DNA of 15,801 nt from Hydrogenophaga sp. Its GTDB lineage: Bacteria > Pseudomonadota > Gammaproteobacteria > Burkholderiales > Burkholderiaceae_C. The stretch lies in contig JAUXXN010000620.1 in assembly GCA_030684755.1 (NCBI GenBank), forward strand, positions 1-15,801, read 5' to 3'. The notes beneath the pieces were generated by a model. The model made no database searches, was not told the DNA's origin, and saw only the letters and a program-made list of their open reading frames with translations. Below are positions 1 to 8,504 of this stretch, one piece after another. The position numbers and the translations under genes are program-made. Every line of letters starts with the position of its first letter. The stretch's first letter is position 1.

Positions 1-1
1 C

Positions 2-34
2 TTCAAACCCGACCTTGGATTCCGACGTTCATGA
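2..34 (+). CDS. 3' end of an upstream gene (possibly nadK), partial
   Basis: Frame 2 is open from the window edge to a TGA at 32-34 and reads FKPDLGFRRS. This stop overlaps the recN ATG at 31-33 in an ATGA junction, the same arrangement seen at three other real gene junctions in this window. In Burkholderiales the gene before recN is often the NAD kinase gene nadK, so this could be its C-terminus. Ten residues are too few to identify a protein, so both the gene and its product are inference from position. Confidence 0.3.
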   Translation, partial: FKPDLGFRRS

Positions 35-1674
35 GCCTCAGACGCATTGTTCTGCGCGACTTCGTTATCGTGCAGTCCCTGGATCTCGACCTCGGCAGCG
101 GCTTCTCCGTCCTGACGGGGGAAACTGGTGCTGGCAAGTCCATTCTGATCGACGCCCTGCAACTGACATTGGGTGCCCGAGCCGACAGCGGTGTGGTGCG
201 CGAGGGCGCTTCCCGATGCGAAATTACCGCTGAATTTGATGCCTCACCTGCGATCGCACCTTGGCTCGAAGAGCAGGGTTTCCCTGTAGAAGAGACCCTA
301 CTGTTGCGCCGCACAGTGGACACCGAAGGCCGAAGCCGCGCATGGATCAACGGCAGCACAGCCACCATGACCCAACTCAAAGCCTTGTCCAACGGCTTGG
401 TGGACATTCACGGGCAACACGCTTGGCAGAGTCTGACGCGCGCCGATGCGGTGCGCGAGTTGCTGGATGCTTACGCCGACGTAGACACGGCGTTGGCCCA
501 ACAGGACTGGACCGAGTGGCGCAGCAAGCGCAAGGTTCTGGAAACTGCCACCGAACGCCAAAACACCTTGCAACAAGAAAGCGAACGCCTGGCTTGGCAA
601 ATTGCCGACCTCGACAAACTCATGCCCCTGCCAGACGAGTGGGTTGAACTCAATGCCCAACACAGCCGTTTGGCCCATGCACAAGCGCTTTTGGACGCCG
701 TGCAGGTGGCGGTGTCGACACTGGACGAGGAGGAACCCAACGCAGGCGCACTGATTCACAGAGCCCTCGCCGCCTTGCAAGCGCAAGCGCATATCGAACC
801 CCAGTTTGCCAACGCCATTGAAGCGCTGGAAGCGGCTCTGGCTGGGGTGCAGGACACGGTGCACAGCTTGCAACAGTACTCAAGGCGTACCGAACAAGAC
901 CCCGCCAGCCTAGAAACGCTGGATGAGCGCCTCTCCCAATGGGTTTCGCTGGCAAGGCGCTACCGCCGTCCACCTGAAGAGTTGGCAGACTTGCACGCAC
1001 AGTGGAAAAACGAACTGGCACAGATCGATCAAGCGCTGGATCTGGACAGTCTGCAACAGGCAGAACGCCAAGCTTGGCAAACTTTTTCTGCAACCCTGCA
1101 ACTCCTAACAAAAAAACGACTGCAAGCAGCTCCTCAACTGTCCAAGGCGGTCACGCAAACCATGCAGACATTGGGCATGCAGGGCGGTCGCTTTGAGGTG
1201 AGCCTGCAACGGCTCGAAGAACCCCAAGCCGAAGGATGGGAGCAGGTGGAATTTTTGGTGGCCGGCCACAGCGGTACAACACCACGCCCCGTGGGCAAAG
1301 TGGCTTCCGGCGGCGAGCTTTCGCGCATTGCCTTGGCCATCTCCGTTGTCACCAGCCGCCTAGGACAAGCACCCACGTTGATTTTTGACGAAGTGGACTC
1401 AGGCATTGGTGGCGCGGTGGCCCACACCGTGGGCCAATTGCTTCGCCAACTGGGGACCGATCGCCAAGTGCTCGCCGTGACCCACCTGCCCCAAGTGGCC
1501 GCCTGCGCTGACCACCACCTACTGGTCAGCAAACAGCAAGCTGGCCTGGAAACGATTAGCACCGTCAAGGCCATCACAACGCAGGGCCGTGTGAGCGAAC
1601 TCGCCCGCATGTTGGGCGGTAGCGAAGCCTCGGAAGTTTCTCTCGCTCATGCCCGTGAGCTGCTCTCAAATTAA
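31..1674 (+). CDS. recN: DNA repair protein RecN
   Basis: RecN is a cytoplasmic SMC-like ATPase that acts early in recombinational repair of double-strand breaks. The 547-residue product is close to the usual length of about 550. The Walker A motif GETGAGKS lies at residues 30-37. A long helical, Gln/Glu/Ala-rich middle (about 150-370) fits the short coiled coil of RecN. The ABC signature ASGGELSRIALA is at 425-436, the Walker B segment TLIFDEVDSGIGG at 449-461, and the switch VTHLPQVA at 483-490. The start is the ATG at 31, where MSLRRIVLRDFVIV matches the family N-terminus. It overlaps the stop of the preceding frame, suggesting translational coupling. rapZ follows after 12 bases, so the two are probably cotranscribed. 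Any SOS control site would lie upstream of the window. All ATPase motifs are intact. Confidence 0.97.
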   Translation: MSLRRIVLRDFVIVQSLDLDLGSGFSVLTGETGAGKSILIDALQLTLGARADSGVVREGASRCEITAEFDASPAIAPWLEEQGFPVEETLLLRRTVDTEGRSRAWINGSTATMTQLKALSNGLVDIHGQHAWQSLTRADAVRELLDAYADVDTALAQQDWTEWRSKRKVLETATERQNTLQQESERLAWQIADLDKLMPLPDEWVELNAQHSRLAHAQALLDAVQVAVSTLDEEEPNAGALIHRALAALQAQAHIEPQFANAIEALEAALAGVQDTVHSLQQYSRRTEQDPASLETLDERLSQWVSLARRYRRPPEELADLHAQWKNELAQIDQALDLDSLQQAERQAWQTFSATLQLLTKKRLQAAPQLSKAVTQTMQTLGMQGGRFEVSLQRLEEPQAEGWEQVEFLVAGHSGTTPRPVGKVASGGELSRIALAISVVTSRLGQAPTLIFDEVDSGIGGAVAHTVGQLLRQLGTDRQVLAVTHLPQVAACADHHLLVSKQQAGLETISTVKAITTQGRVSELARMLGGSEASEVSLAHARELLSN

Positions 1675-1686
1675 GAGACTGCACCT

Positions 1687-2613
1687 GTGACTACCTCATC
1701 CAATACCCCCATCGAGCTGGTGCTGATTACCGGCATGTCGGGTTCTGGCAAATCGGACGCTCTCAACGCTCTGGAAGACGTGGGTTTCTATTGCGTCGAC
1801 AACCTGCCGCCCGAATTGTTGGAGCCGTTCTTGGCTTTGGAGCAGAGCCACCGGGCCAGCAAGGTGGCGATTGCCATGGACGTGCGCAGTGCATCATCCC
1901 TACCAGGTCTGCCGCAACGCTTGGCCCAGCTGCAAAACAACCCTGACCGAAAAATACAACTGACCATCCTTTTTCTGGATGCCAGCACCGAAACATTGGT
2001 GCGTCGATTTTCGGAAACCCGCCGACTGCACCCGCTCTCACTCAAAACGAGTCAAGACCAGCGTCGGGCGTTGATCGATGCTATTGAACACGAGCGCGAA
2101 TTGCTGGCAGAACTGCACGAAGTCGCTCTGGTGATGGACACCAGCCTCATACGGTCGTCACAGTTGCGCAGCCAAATCAAGGAGTTGCTGGGCTCCTCCC
2201 ATTCACCACTGACGCTGATCTTCGAATCCTTTGCATTCAAGCGCGGCATCCCCATGAACGCAGACTTCATGTTTGATGTGCGGATGCTGCCCAACCCGCA
2301 CTACGAGCCCGATCTCAAGCTGCTCACGGGCCGCGATGCGCCTGTGGCCCATTACTTGTCTGCCCAGTCAGAGGTGGTGAAAATGCGGGAGCAAATCGCA
2401 GGCTTCGTGGCCTACTGGCTGCCGCATATGCTGCGAGATCACCGCAGTTATGTGACTGTGGCTATCGGATGCACTGGAGGGCAACACCGATCGGTCTATC
2501 TGGTCGAACAGCTGGCCCAAGTATTCGCGACCGATTGGAGCACCCGCATCCGGCACCGAGAAGCCAACGAATGGCCGCAACCGCCTGCAACAACCGAAAG
2601 CTCAAAAGCCTGA
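1687..2613 (+). CDS. rapZ: RNase adapter protein RapZ (YvcJ family)
   Basis: RapZ is a nucleotide-binding protein. In Escherichia coli it binds the small RNA GlmZ, presents it to RNase E, and so tunes glucosamine-6-phosphate synthesis. The 308-residue product has the P-loop GMSGSGKS at 16-23, the family stretch [14 protein letters not shown] at 32-45, [10 protein letters not shown] at 197-206, and the C-terminal signature [12 protein letters not shown] at 261-272. The start is GTG at 1687, the only start that keeps the complete N-terminus ahead of the P-loop; AGAG at 1676-1679 is a weak ribosome binding site. It is longer than the E. coli protein (284) through a short N-terminal lead and a Pro/Ser-rich tail. 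It lies 12 bases after recN and converges on mutY with only about 10 bases between stops. Whether it acts on a GlmZ-like RNA in this lineage is unknown. Confidence 0.96.
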   Translation: MTTSSNTPIELVLITGMSGSGKSDALNALEDVGFYCVDNLPPELLEPFLALEQSHRASKVAIAMDVRSASSLPGLPQRLAQLQNNPDRKIQLTILFLDASTETLVRRFSETRRLHPLSLKTSQDQRRALIDAIEHERELLAELHEVALVMDTSLIRSSQLRSQIKELLGSSHSPLTLIFESFAFKRGIPMNADFMFDVRMLPNPHYEPDLKLLTGRDAPVAHYLSAQSEVVKMREQIAGFVAYWLPHMLRDHRSYVTVAIGCTGGQHRSVYLVEQLAQVFATDWSTRIRHREANEWPQPPATTESSKA

Positions 2614-2623
2614 GCGCCTTTTC

Positions 2624-3724
2624 TCATGGTTGTTGGCTTTGCAACCAAGGCCTCAATAGCACACGCACCGGGGCCGGTAAGCCATAGAGGTGCAAAGCCT
2701 CATCAGCGATCCAAGCGCCTTCCATGCCGAGCGGTTCAGCTCCTGCGGCATCCACCACCAGCAACAGGGGGTGCAAACGCAGTTCGCGGTGCGTCAGGCT
2801 GTGCGCCACAGGCTCTAGTTCGCGCAGGCTTTTACGCCAAGGTGCTGGGAGTGCGCCTATGAGAGCGGCTTCGCTGTCAAACACCGGGGGGCAATACAAA
2901 CCAGCCCAAATACCTGGCGAGGGTCGTTGCACCAGCCATATGCGTCCGCCACCGACAGCAGCCGACTCACGCAACAACAACAGCCACCAACTCTCGTGTC
3001 GGCGTTTGAGCGTGCGGGTCTTGACCGGGTAATTCAACACCGTGTTGGATTCGTGTGCACGGCAAATGGCCTGCACCGGGCAGCGCTCACACTGCGGACG
3101 GCTGCGCAGACACAAGGTAGCCCCCAAATCCATCAAGCCCTGGGTGTAGGCAGTCATATCGTCGGGCAACGGTTCGACCGGCAGCATTGCTTGGGCCAGA
3201 GTCCACAGCTCGCGCTGGGGGGCGGTTTTTGCCAGATCGCCATCAAAGGCCAACAGCCGCGACAACACCCGGCGCACGTTGCCGTCCACGATAGACACCC
3301 GCTCACCGTGGCAAAACGCGGCAATAGCCGCCGCAGTGGATGCACCAATGCCTGGCAGCGTTTGCAGCACCGACGCGCTGTTGGGAAATACGCCGCCGTG
3401 CTCAGCCACAACGGCCTGGGCGCAGCGGTGCAGGTTGCGCGCACGGCTGTAATAACCGAGTCCAGCCCATAGAGCCATGACCTGGTCGGCGCTGGCCGAA
3501 GCCAACGCTTGTACGGTCGGAAACCGCTCAAGGAAACGTGGGAAGTAGGCCAACACCGTGCTCACCTGGGTCTGTTGCAGCATGACCTCCGAAAGCCACA
3601 CACGGTAAGGATCGCGGGTACCTTGCCAAGGCAGACCGCTGCGGCCATGCAGGCGCTGCCAGTCCATCAGCAGGCGGGCAAACTGCAACGGCAGGCCACT
3701 GCCCGACTGCACCAACACACTCAT
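2624..3724 (-). CDS. mutY: A/G-specific adenine DNA glycosylase MutY
   Basis: MutY removes adenine mispaired with 8-oxoguanine, the last step of the GO repair system. The 366-residue product has the catalytic Glu46 in LSEVMLQQTQ, the helix-hairpin-helix LPGIGAS at 123-129, and the catalytic Asp147 in VDGNVRRVLSR. The 4Fe-4S cluster cysteines C205, C212, C215 and C221 show the exact C-X6-C-X2-C-X5-C spacing. The C-terminal part from about residue 240 is the MutT-like domain that recognises 8-oxoguanine. The start ATG at 3724 overlaps the stop of the dynamin-like gene in an ATGA junction, so its translation is probably coupled to that gene. Length is typical (E. coli 350) and all key residues are present. 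No terminator is visible between its stop and the convergent rapZ stop. Confidence 0.96.
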   Translation of the reverse strand: MSVLVQSGSGLPLQFARLLMDWQRLHGRSGLPWQGTRDPYRVWLSEVMLQQTQVSTVLAYFPRFLERFPTVQALASASADQVMALWAGLGYYSRARNLHRCAQAVVAEHGGVFPNSASVLQTLPGIGASTAAAIAAFCHGERVSIVDGNVRRVLSRLLAFDGDLAKTAPQRELWTLAQAMLPVEPLPDDMTAYTQGLMDLGATLCLRSRPQCERCPVQAICRAHESNTVLNYPVKTRTLKRRHESWWLLLLRESAAVGGGRIWLVQRPSPGIWAGLYCPPVFDSEAALIGALPAPWRKSLRELEPVAHSLTHRELRLHPLLLVVDAAGAEPLGMEGAWIADEALHLYGLPAPVRVLLRPWLQSQQP

Positions 3725-5664
3725 GCCTGCGCAGCGTTGGCAGGGCTTTCTTCAGGAGCCGCCAGCAGATGGTCGGTCAGCTCTGTCAGTTTGGTGTCCA
3801 CCGAATGGAGATCAGCCTGTTGGGACTGCAGTTCGCTGATACGCTCATCGAGGCCACCCGCAGCCTGTTGGATGCGAGACACAGCTTCAATGCGGCGTGA
3901 AAAATTGCGACGGCGTTCGCGCAACTGGACATCCAGCTGAGACGCCGCTGCTTTGTTCCACAACTCAACCTCGGTAACAGCGGTGTCGTACACACCCCGC
4001 AAGCGGCTCATGAGCGCACGAGCCAGCCGCTCGGCAAATTCAGGCTGCGCCAAGCGCAAGATATTGCCCAAGCCAAGGTATTGCAAATGGCTCTTTTCAA
4101 TCAGGTCCAATTCGCCGACGTATTGCATCAACTGCGGTGGTGTGGGCGCCTGCAGCGAAAAACTGTACTCGGCATTCAGACCTTTGAAACTGCCTTCGAG
4201 CATCAACTGAATGTCACCGGCCAACTTGTGGCTGCGCTCCAAGTCGGCGCGCAGACGCTCAAAGGTTTGACCATACGCGCGCTTCACGCCCAGCTTGATA
4301 CCAGGCTGCTTGAGCGCATGGGCCAATTCGGACACCTCGGCTTTCAAGTGCGTGGAACTGAGCAGGGCAAACAGATCTTTGAGCAGACGCAGGTGCACCG
4401 AACGCACTGCCTGAATTTTGGCGCCGCTGGCATCAAAATCGGCCTGTTCCTGCTCGATGCGGAGCCGCATCTGTTTGATCACACCCACATTTTTGCCACG
4501 CAAACCCTCCAATTCCTGGACCTGCTCCACCAGATCGCGTAAACGGGTGTGTACCAAGCGACCGGTTTCTTGGCGCAGCGACTGAATACCCGCTGCAGCA
4601 ACGGATCGCAAAATTTTGCGGCGCTGCCCCAGAATACCCTCGCCCAAGGCGGTCTCCAACGCCATCAAATTGCTGGCGTCTAACAACGCTTTGTCGCCGT
4701 TGACCTTGGCAAGCAAGCCTTTCTGTGCCGATACAGCAAGCACCTGGCTGGTCGAAAGACCCAAGATATCGGCCGAATCTGAACGCTGTGATGCGATTTG
4801 CAACTGAATCTGCTCGGACGAGCTCAGCTCGTCCCACATGGTGTCAATTTTGTTGAGAACCACCAGCCGCGACTCGCTGCGCTCACCCAACACCGCCAAA
4901 TGTTGGCGCCAGATCGCAAGGTCGGACTTGGTCACACCTGTGTCAGCCGCCAAGATAAACACCACCGCATGGGCTTGAGGCAACAGACTGACCGTCAACT
5001 CGGGTTCGGCACCAATGGCATTGAGCCCAGGTGTATCCAGAATCACCAAACCCTGCTTGAGCAAAGGGTGGGCCATGTTGATCAAGGCGTGGCGCCATTT
5101 CGGCACCTCGACCAATCCATCTGAACCCACCAACGGGTTGTCGTCAGGCACATCTTCATGCCAGAAACCCAGTGCGGCCGCCTCCAACTTGCTCACTCGG
5201 CGCACTTCAGCCACTTTTTGAATGGCTTTGGCCAGTTGTTTGGGGTCGTTAACGTCCAGATCAACGCGTTCCCACTTGTCGGGCGCGTTGCGCCAGTCCA
5301 AAAGCGATTGCGGTTGTAGCCGCGATTCAATGGGCAACAAGCGCAAACAAGGCGGTACATCGGCATCAAAACCCAATTCGGTCGGGCACATGGTGGTTCG
5401 CCCCGCACTGGCGGGCATGATGCGCCGCCCGTACCCGGCGAAGAAAACCGCGTTGATCAGTTCAGACTTGCCGCGCGAGAACTCGGCCACAAAGGCGACC
5501 ATGATCTTGTCGTTCCTGATCTGCGCTTGTAGCTGATCCAACCGTTCACGCACACCATGATCCATCAGATCGTGGTCGGCCAGCCATTCGGAAAGCAGCC
5601 TGAGCCGCAACGCAAACTGCTTGCGCCAAACGCCGTGCTGATCAAAATCCTGATTGAAACTCAT
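3721..5664 (-). CDS. Dynamin-like GTPase family protein
   Basis: A 647-residue large GTPase. Bacterial dynamin-like proteins bind and remodel membranes, but the role of this one is unknown. The G-domain motifs are in order: G1 segment AEFSRGKS at 60-67, a G2 candidate TT at 90-91 in GRTTMCP, G3 DTPGL at 210-214 and G4 NKID at 271-274. The first glycine of the usual GxxxxGKS P-loop is alanine (A60). After the G domain the protein is mostly helical and charged, with a likely coiled coil near the C-terminus (about 570-635). I see no clear transmembrane segment. The start is the ATG at 5664 (MSFNQDF), weakly preceded by AGAAG; the frame stays open further upstream but without family-like sequence. 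It lies between mutM and mutY on the same strand and overlaps the mutY start. The 97-base gap to mutM holds only the promoter candidate listed separately. Confidence 0.9.
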   Translation of the reverse strand: MSFNQDFDQHGVWRKQFALRLRLLSEWLADHDLMDHGVRERLDQLQAQIRNDKIMVAFVAEFSRGKSELINAVFFAGYGRRIMPASAGRTTMCPTELGFDADVPPCLRLLPIESRLQPQSLLDWRNAPDKWERVDLDVNDPKQLAKAIQKVAEVRRVSKLEAAALGFWHEDVPDDNPLVGSDGLVEVPKWRHALINMAHPLLKQGLVILDTPGLNAIGAEPELTVSLLPQAHAVVFILAADTGVTKSDLAIWRQHLAVLGERSESRLVVLNKIDTMWDELSSSEQIQLQIASQRSDSADILGLSTSQVLAVSAQKGLLAKVNGDKALLDASNLMALETALGEGILGQRRKILRSVAAAGIQSLRQETGRLVHTRLRDLVEQVQELEGLRGKNVGVIKQMRLRIEQEQADFDASGAKIQAVRSVHLRLLKDLFALLSSTHLKAEVSELAHALKQPGIKLGVKRAYGQTFERLRADLERSHKLAGDIQLMLEGSFKGLNAEYSFSLQAPTPPQLMQYVGELDLIEKSHLQYLGLGNILRLAQPEFAERLARALMSRLRGVYDTAVTEVELWNKAAASQLDVQLRERRRNFSRRIEAVSRIQQAAGGLDERISELQSQQADLHSVDTKLTELTDHLLAAPEESPANAAQA

Positions 5665-5691
5665 GGGCTGTCTTCTGTAATTGTTGCTTTC

Positions 5692-5700
5692 AATATAGCA
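5692..5700 (-). promoter_or_regulatory. Possible extended -10 promoter for the dynamin-like gene
   Basis: On the minus strand this reads TGCTATATT, an extended -10 element (TGn plus TATATT, five of six to consensus) 27 bases before the ATG at 5664. No good -35 box sits 17 bases further upstream, which is acceptable for an extended -10 promoter. It would let the GTPase and mutY be transcribed independently of mutM. This is a pattern match only. Confidence 0.35.
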
Positions 5701-5761
5701 CCGGGCTCCCCCCCGATGCAGGCCCCAGCAGCCAGAATCATCGACCCTATGGACGAGCGGC

Positions 5762-6577
5762 TCAAGGCTTCTGGCATTGGGGACAAAAAAAGGTGGAGCG
5801 CTGGCCCTGCCGAATACTTTTGATGGGCGTTGTGCACACCCGACAAGGCAGGCCCTCGCGACCGTACACCCGAGCATCCAACTGAAAATAACCGGACTGT
5901 CCTTCTGCACTTGAAAAATCGCGCAAGGTACTGCCGCCCAGTGCCACAGCGCGCTGCAACACCGCCACAATGGCCGCGTGTAGCCGCGCGACCCGTGGCT
6001 TGCTCAAGCGATCGGCCCGCGTGGTGGGTCGAATACCGGCCATGAAAAGTGCCTCAGACGCGTAAATATTGCCCACCCCAACCACCGTGTCACCGGCCAT
6101 CAGCACCTGTTTGATGCTGCTACGGCGCAACCGCAGCACACGGTAAAACAAGAGCGGATCAAACCCCGCCTCCAGCGGCTCAACACCCAAGCGCTCCAGC
6201 AACTTGAGGGCGCGCGGATCGTCCAACGAATCGGCGTACACCACGGCCCCAAAACGACGCGGATCGTGCAAGCGCAAACAACCCCGGCTGGTACCCAACT
6301 CAAAATGGTCATGCGTCCCGCGCGGCGGCAACACAGGCGCAAACTGCAAACTGCCCGACATGCCCAGATGCAACAGCAACACACCAGTGTCCAGATGCAC
6401 CAACAGGTACTTTCCGCGCCGCGTTACTCGCAATACCGTCCGCCCCACCAACGCCGACGCTTCGCAACCCAGCGCCCAACGCAAAGGTTTACCCATCTGC
6501 ATGCTCACAATGGTTGCACCCGCAATACGGTCGGCAAAACTGCGGCGCGTGACCTCTACCTCAGGGAGTTCGGGCAT
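5762..6577 (-). CDS. mutM: Formamidopyrimidine-DNA glycosylase MutM (Fpg)
   Basis: MutM excises 8-oxoguanine and formamidopyrimidines from DNA and cleaves the resulting abasic site by beta,delta-elimination. The 271-residue product begins [12 protein letters not shown], which supplies the catalytic Pro2 nucleophile and Glu3. Lys56 lies in TRRGKYLLV, the lesion-probing Met73 in LGMSGS, and the intercalation loop HDPRRFG at 104-110. The helix-two-turn-helix region includes [16 protein letters not shown] (167-182). The C-terminal zinc finger uses C245, C248, C265 and C268 (C-X2-C-X16-C-X2-C). The start at 6577 is fixed by the need for Pro2. No clear Shine-Dalgarno sequence precedes it. It is divergent from the TPR gene, with about 94 bases between starts, and heads a same-strand run with the dynamin-like gene and mutY. 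It looks fully functional. Confidence 0.97.
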   Translation of the reverse strand: MPELPEVEVTRRSFADRIAGATIVSMQMGKPLRWALGCEASALVGRTVLRVTRRGKYLLVHLDTGVLLLHLGMSGSLQFAPVLPPRGTHDHFELGTSRGCLRLHDPRRFGAVVYADSLDDPRALKLLERLGVEPLEAGFDPLLFYRVLRLRRSSIKQVLMAGDTVVGVGNIYASEALFMAGIRPTTRADRLSKPRVARLHAAIVAVLQRAVALGGSTLRDFSSAEGQSGYFQLDARVYGREGLPCRVCTTPIKSIRQGQRSTFFCPQCQKP

Positions 6578-6671
6578 GGCGGATGTGGTGTCAAAAAAGT
6601 GATCAGGAACGTCCGCACGGTCTTTGTATCAGACCCGCAGTACCCAGAAAGCCATCCATTATCATCAGTCA

Positions 6672-8504
6672 ATGAATACCTTGCACCGCAGCTTCCAACC
6701 GGCTTTGTGCCGTGCAAACGGGCCCCAGAGCCGCACCCAACCCGTGGGTCTGCGCACCACTCTGATGGCGATCTTGCTGGTGGGCAGTTCGCTGACGGTA
6801 TTGGCCCAATCTGCGCCCGTTACGCCTACACCTCCGGCGAATGAGACCACACCCGTCACCAATTCGGCACTGAATGCCCCCTTGTTTTACCAACTCCTGC
6901 TGGGCGAACTGAATGTGCAGGCTGGCGAGCCCGGTACTGGCTATTCGCTGATTTTGGACGCTGCACGCAAACACCGCGACGCTTTGCTGTACAGGCGTGC
7001 GGTGGACGTGGCACTGCAAGCGCGTTCGGGAGAGGCCGCGCTGAGCGCAGCACGGGCCTGGGCACAAGACCTGCCACAAAGCCCTGAGGCCCACCGGTTC
7101 GTGTTGCAAATTTTGCTGGCACTCAACCGTGCAAGAGAAGCAGGCCCAGTGCTGCGCGCTATTTTGGACCGCAGCAATCCCACCGAGCGCACAGACACGA
7201 TTAACGCCATTCCACAAACATTTGCGCGTGTGACCAACAAGGCGCAAGCCCTAGCGGTGGTTCGCGATGCGCTGAGCGGTGTACTGAAGCAGCGCGATCA
7301 CGCCTCCGCCGCCTGGACCACGCTGGGCCGCATGGAACTTGCGTTGGACCAACTGCCAGCATCGTTGGCATCGGCACGCCAGGGACACCAAGCCGACCCT
7401 GCATCCCCCTTCCCCGCCTTGCTGGCACTGGAGCTGCTAGAGCGCGGGCAATCCGATGCCGAGACACTGGTACGCAGGCACCTACAAGTCAGTCCAAAGA
7501 CGCCCTCCGGTATGCCCTCCGTGGCCCTGACCTACGCGCGTATTCTGCTGGACCTGCAGCGCTACGCCGACGCACAAACCCAGCTCGACGCCATCACAGC
7601 CAGCCAACCGACGCTGGCCGAGCCTTGGCTGCTGCTGGCCACCTTGCAAGTACAAGACAACGCCCTACCAGCAGCCACCACATCGCTACAAAACTACATG
7701 GCGCTGGCGCGTCAAACGGGAGACGAGCGTTCAGCCCGCGGCCTGACCCAGGCCTACCTGCAAATGGCCCAAATTGCAGAAAAACAGAACGACTTTGTGG
7801 CAGCCAACGCGTGGCTCGACCGCATTGAAAACGCCGATGACATCATGGCAGCGCAAATGCGCCGGGCCTCACTGCTCGCACGACAAGGTCAGGTAGCGCA
7901 GGCACGCGCGCTGTTGCGCGACCACCCCGAGCGCCGGCCAGAAGACGCTCGCCTGAAGCTTGTGGCAGAAGCGCAACTGCTGCGCGAGCTCAAAGCCTGG
8001 CAACAAGCCTATGAGGTCTACAACGAAGCCATCCAGCGCTTTCCACAAGACACCGAACTGCTGTATGACCAAGCCATGATGGCCGAAAAAGCAGGGCAAC
8101 CCGAAGCCATGGAACGGCTGCTGCGCCAACTCATAGCGGCCAAGCCCGACCATCAGCACGCCTACAACGCATTGGGCTACTCTTTGGCCGACCGCAACGA
8201 ACGCCTGCCTGAAGCCAAACAACTGATTGAACAAGCGCTGAAATTAGCTCCCAACGATGCCTATATTCAGGACAGCTTGGGCTGGGTTGAGTTTCGACTG
8301 GGCAACCTCCCGCGTGCACTGGAAATTCTGCAAACCGCCTACGCCAAACGTCCCGATGCCGAAATCGCTGCCCATTTAGGTGAGGTGCTCTGGAGCATGG
8401 GCAGACGCGAGGAAGCCTTAAAAATCTGGCGTGAAGGGTTGCTGCTGTCCAACGACAACGAAACCCTGCAAGCCACGTTGAAACGGTTTCAAGTTTCCCC
8501 ATGA
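6672..8504 (+). CDS. Secreted tetratricopeptide-repeat (TPR) protein
   Basis: A 610-residue, mostly helical repeat protein probably exported to the periplasm. An Arg-rich lead is followed by the hydrophobic run LMAILLVGSSLTVLA and a signal peptidase I-like site (VLA/QS). There is no lipobox cysteine. A Pro/Thr linker follows, then helical repeats through the whole length. The clearest TPR units lie in the last 170 residues, for example HAYNALGYSLADRN, YIQDSLGWVEFRLGN and AHLGEVLWSMGRREEAL. I chose the ATG at 6672. A TTG at 6624 adds 16 unlikely residues, and a GTG at 6744 would give a shorter and very good signal peptide, so the start is uncertain. Its stop overlaps the lolB ATG. The gene before lolB-ispE in Pseudomonas also encodes a TPR protein, LbcA, the partner of the protease CtpA. 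Function here is inferred only from that. Confidence 0.85.
   Translation: MNTLHRSFQPALCRANGPQSRTQPVGLRTTLMAILLVGSSLTVLAQSAPVTPTPPANETTPVTNSALNAPLFYQLLLGELNVQAGEPGTGYSLILDAARKHRDALLYRRAVDVALQARSGEAALSAARAWAQDLPQSPEAHRFVLQILLALNRAREAGPVLRAILDRSNPTERTDTINAIPQTFARVTNKAQALAVVRDALSGVLKQRDHASAAWTTLGRMELALDQLPASLASARQGHQADPASPFPALLALELLERGQSDAETLVRRHLQVSPKTPSGMPSVALTYARILLDLQRYADAQTQLDAITASQPTLAEPWLLLATLQVQDNALPAATTSLQNYMALARQTGDERSARGLTQAYLQMAQIAEKQNDFVAANAWLDRIENADDIMAAQMRRASLLARQGQVAQARALLRDHPERRPEDARLKLVAEAQLLRELKAWQQAYEVYNEAIQRFPQDTELLYDQAMMAEKAGQPEAMERLLRQLIAAKPDHQHAYNALGYSLADRNERLPEAKQLIEQALKLAPNDAYIQDSLGWVEFRLGNLPRALEILQTAYAKRPDAEIAAHLGEVLWSMGRREEALKIWREGLLLSNDNETLQATLKRFQVSP

Noticed and set aside
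2611..2646. Possible bidirectional terminator between rapZ and mutY
   Set aside because: A small GGTTG/CAACC hairpin (2628-2646) and a TGAG/CTCA pairing exist, but neither is followed by a T-run in either direction and the first lies inside the mutY coding end.
2927..3472. Long plus-strand open frame of 181 codons opposite mutY
   Set aside because: It is the complement of mutY, whose catalytic residues and iron-sulfur cysteines are intact. The translated product shows no recognisable domain.
5708..5714. Run of seven C in the gap between mutM and the GTPase gene as a phase-variable tract
   Set aside because: It is short, lies upstream of the -10 candidate rather than in a coding frame, and no second tract or surface gene is involved.
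5665..5970. N-terminal extension of the dynamin-like protein to base 5970
   Set aside because: The frame is open, but the added residues come from antisense of the mutM 3' end and the intergenic gap. The family-like sequence begins at MSFNQDF from the ATG at 5664.
6583..6600. TTGACA on the minus strand just before mutM as a -35 box
   Set aside because: It lies only about a dozen bases before the mutM ATG, so its -10 would fall inside the gene and could not serve mutM.
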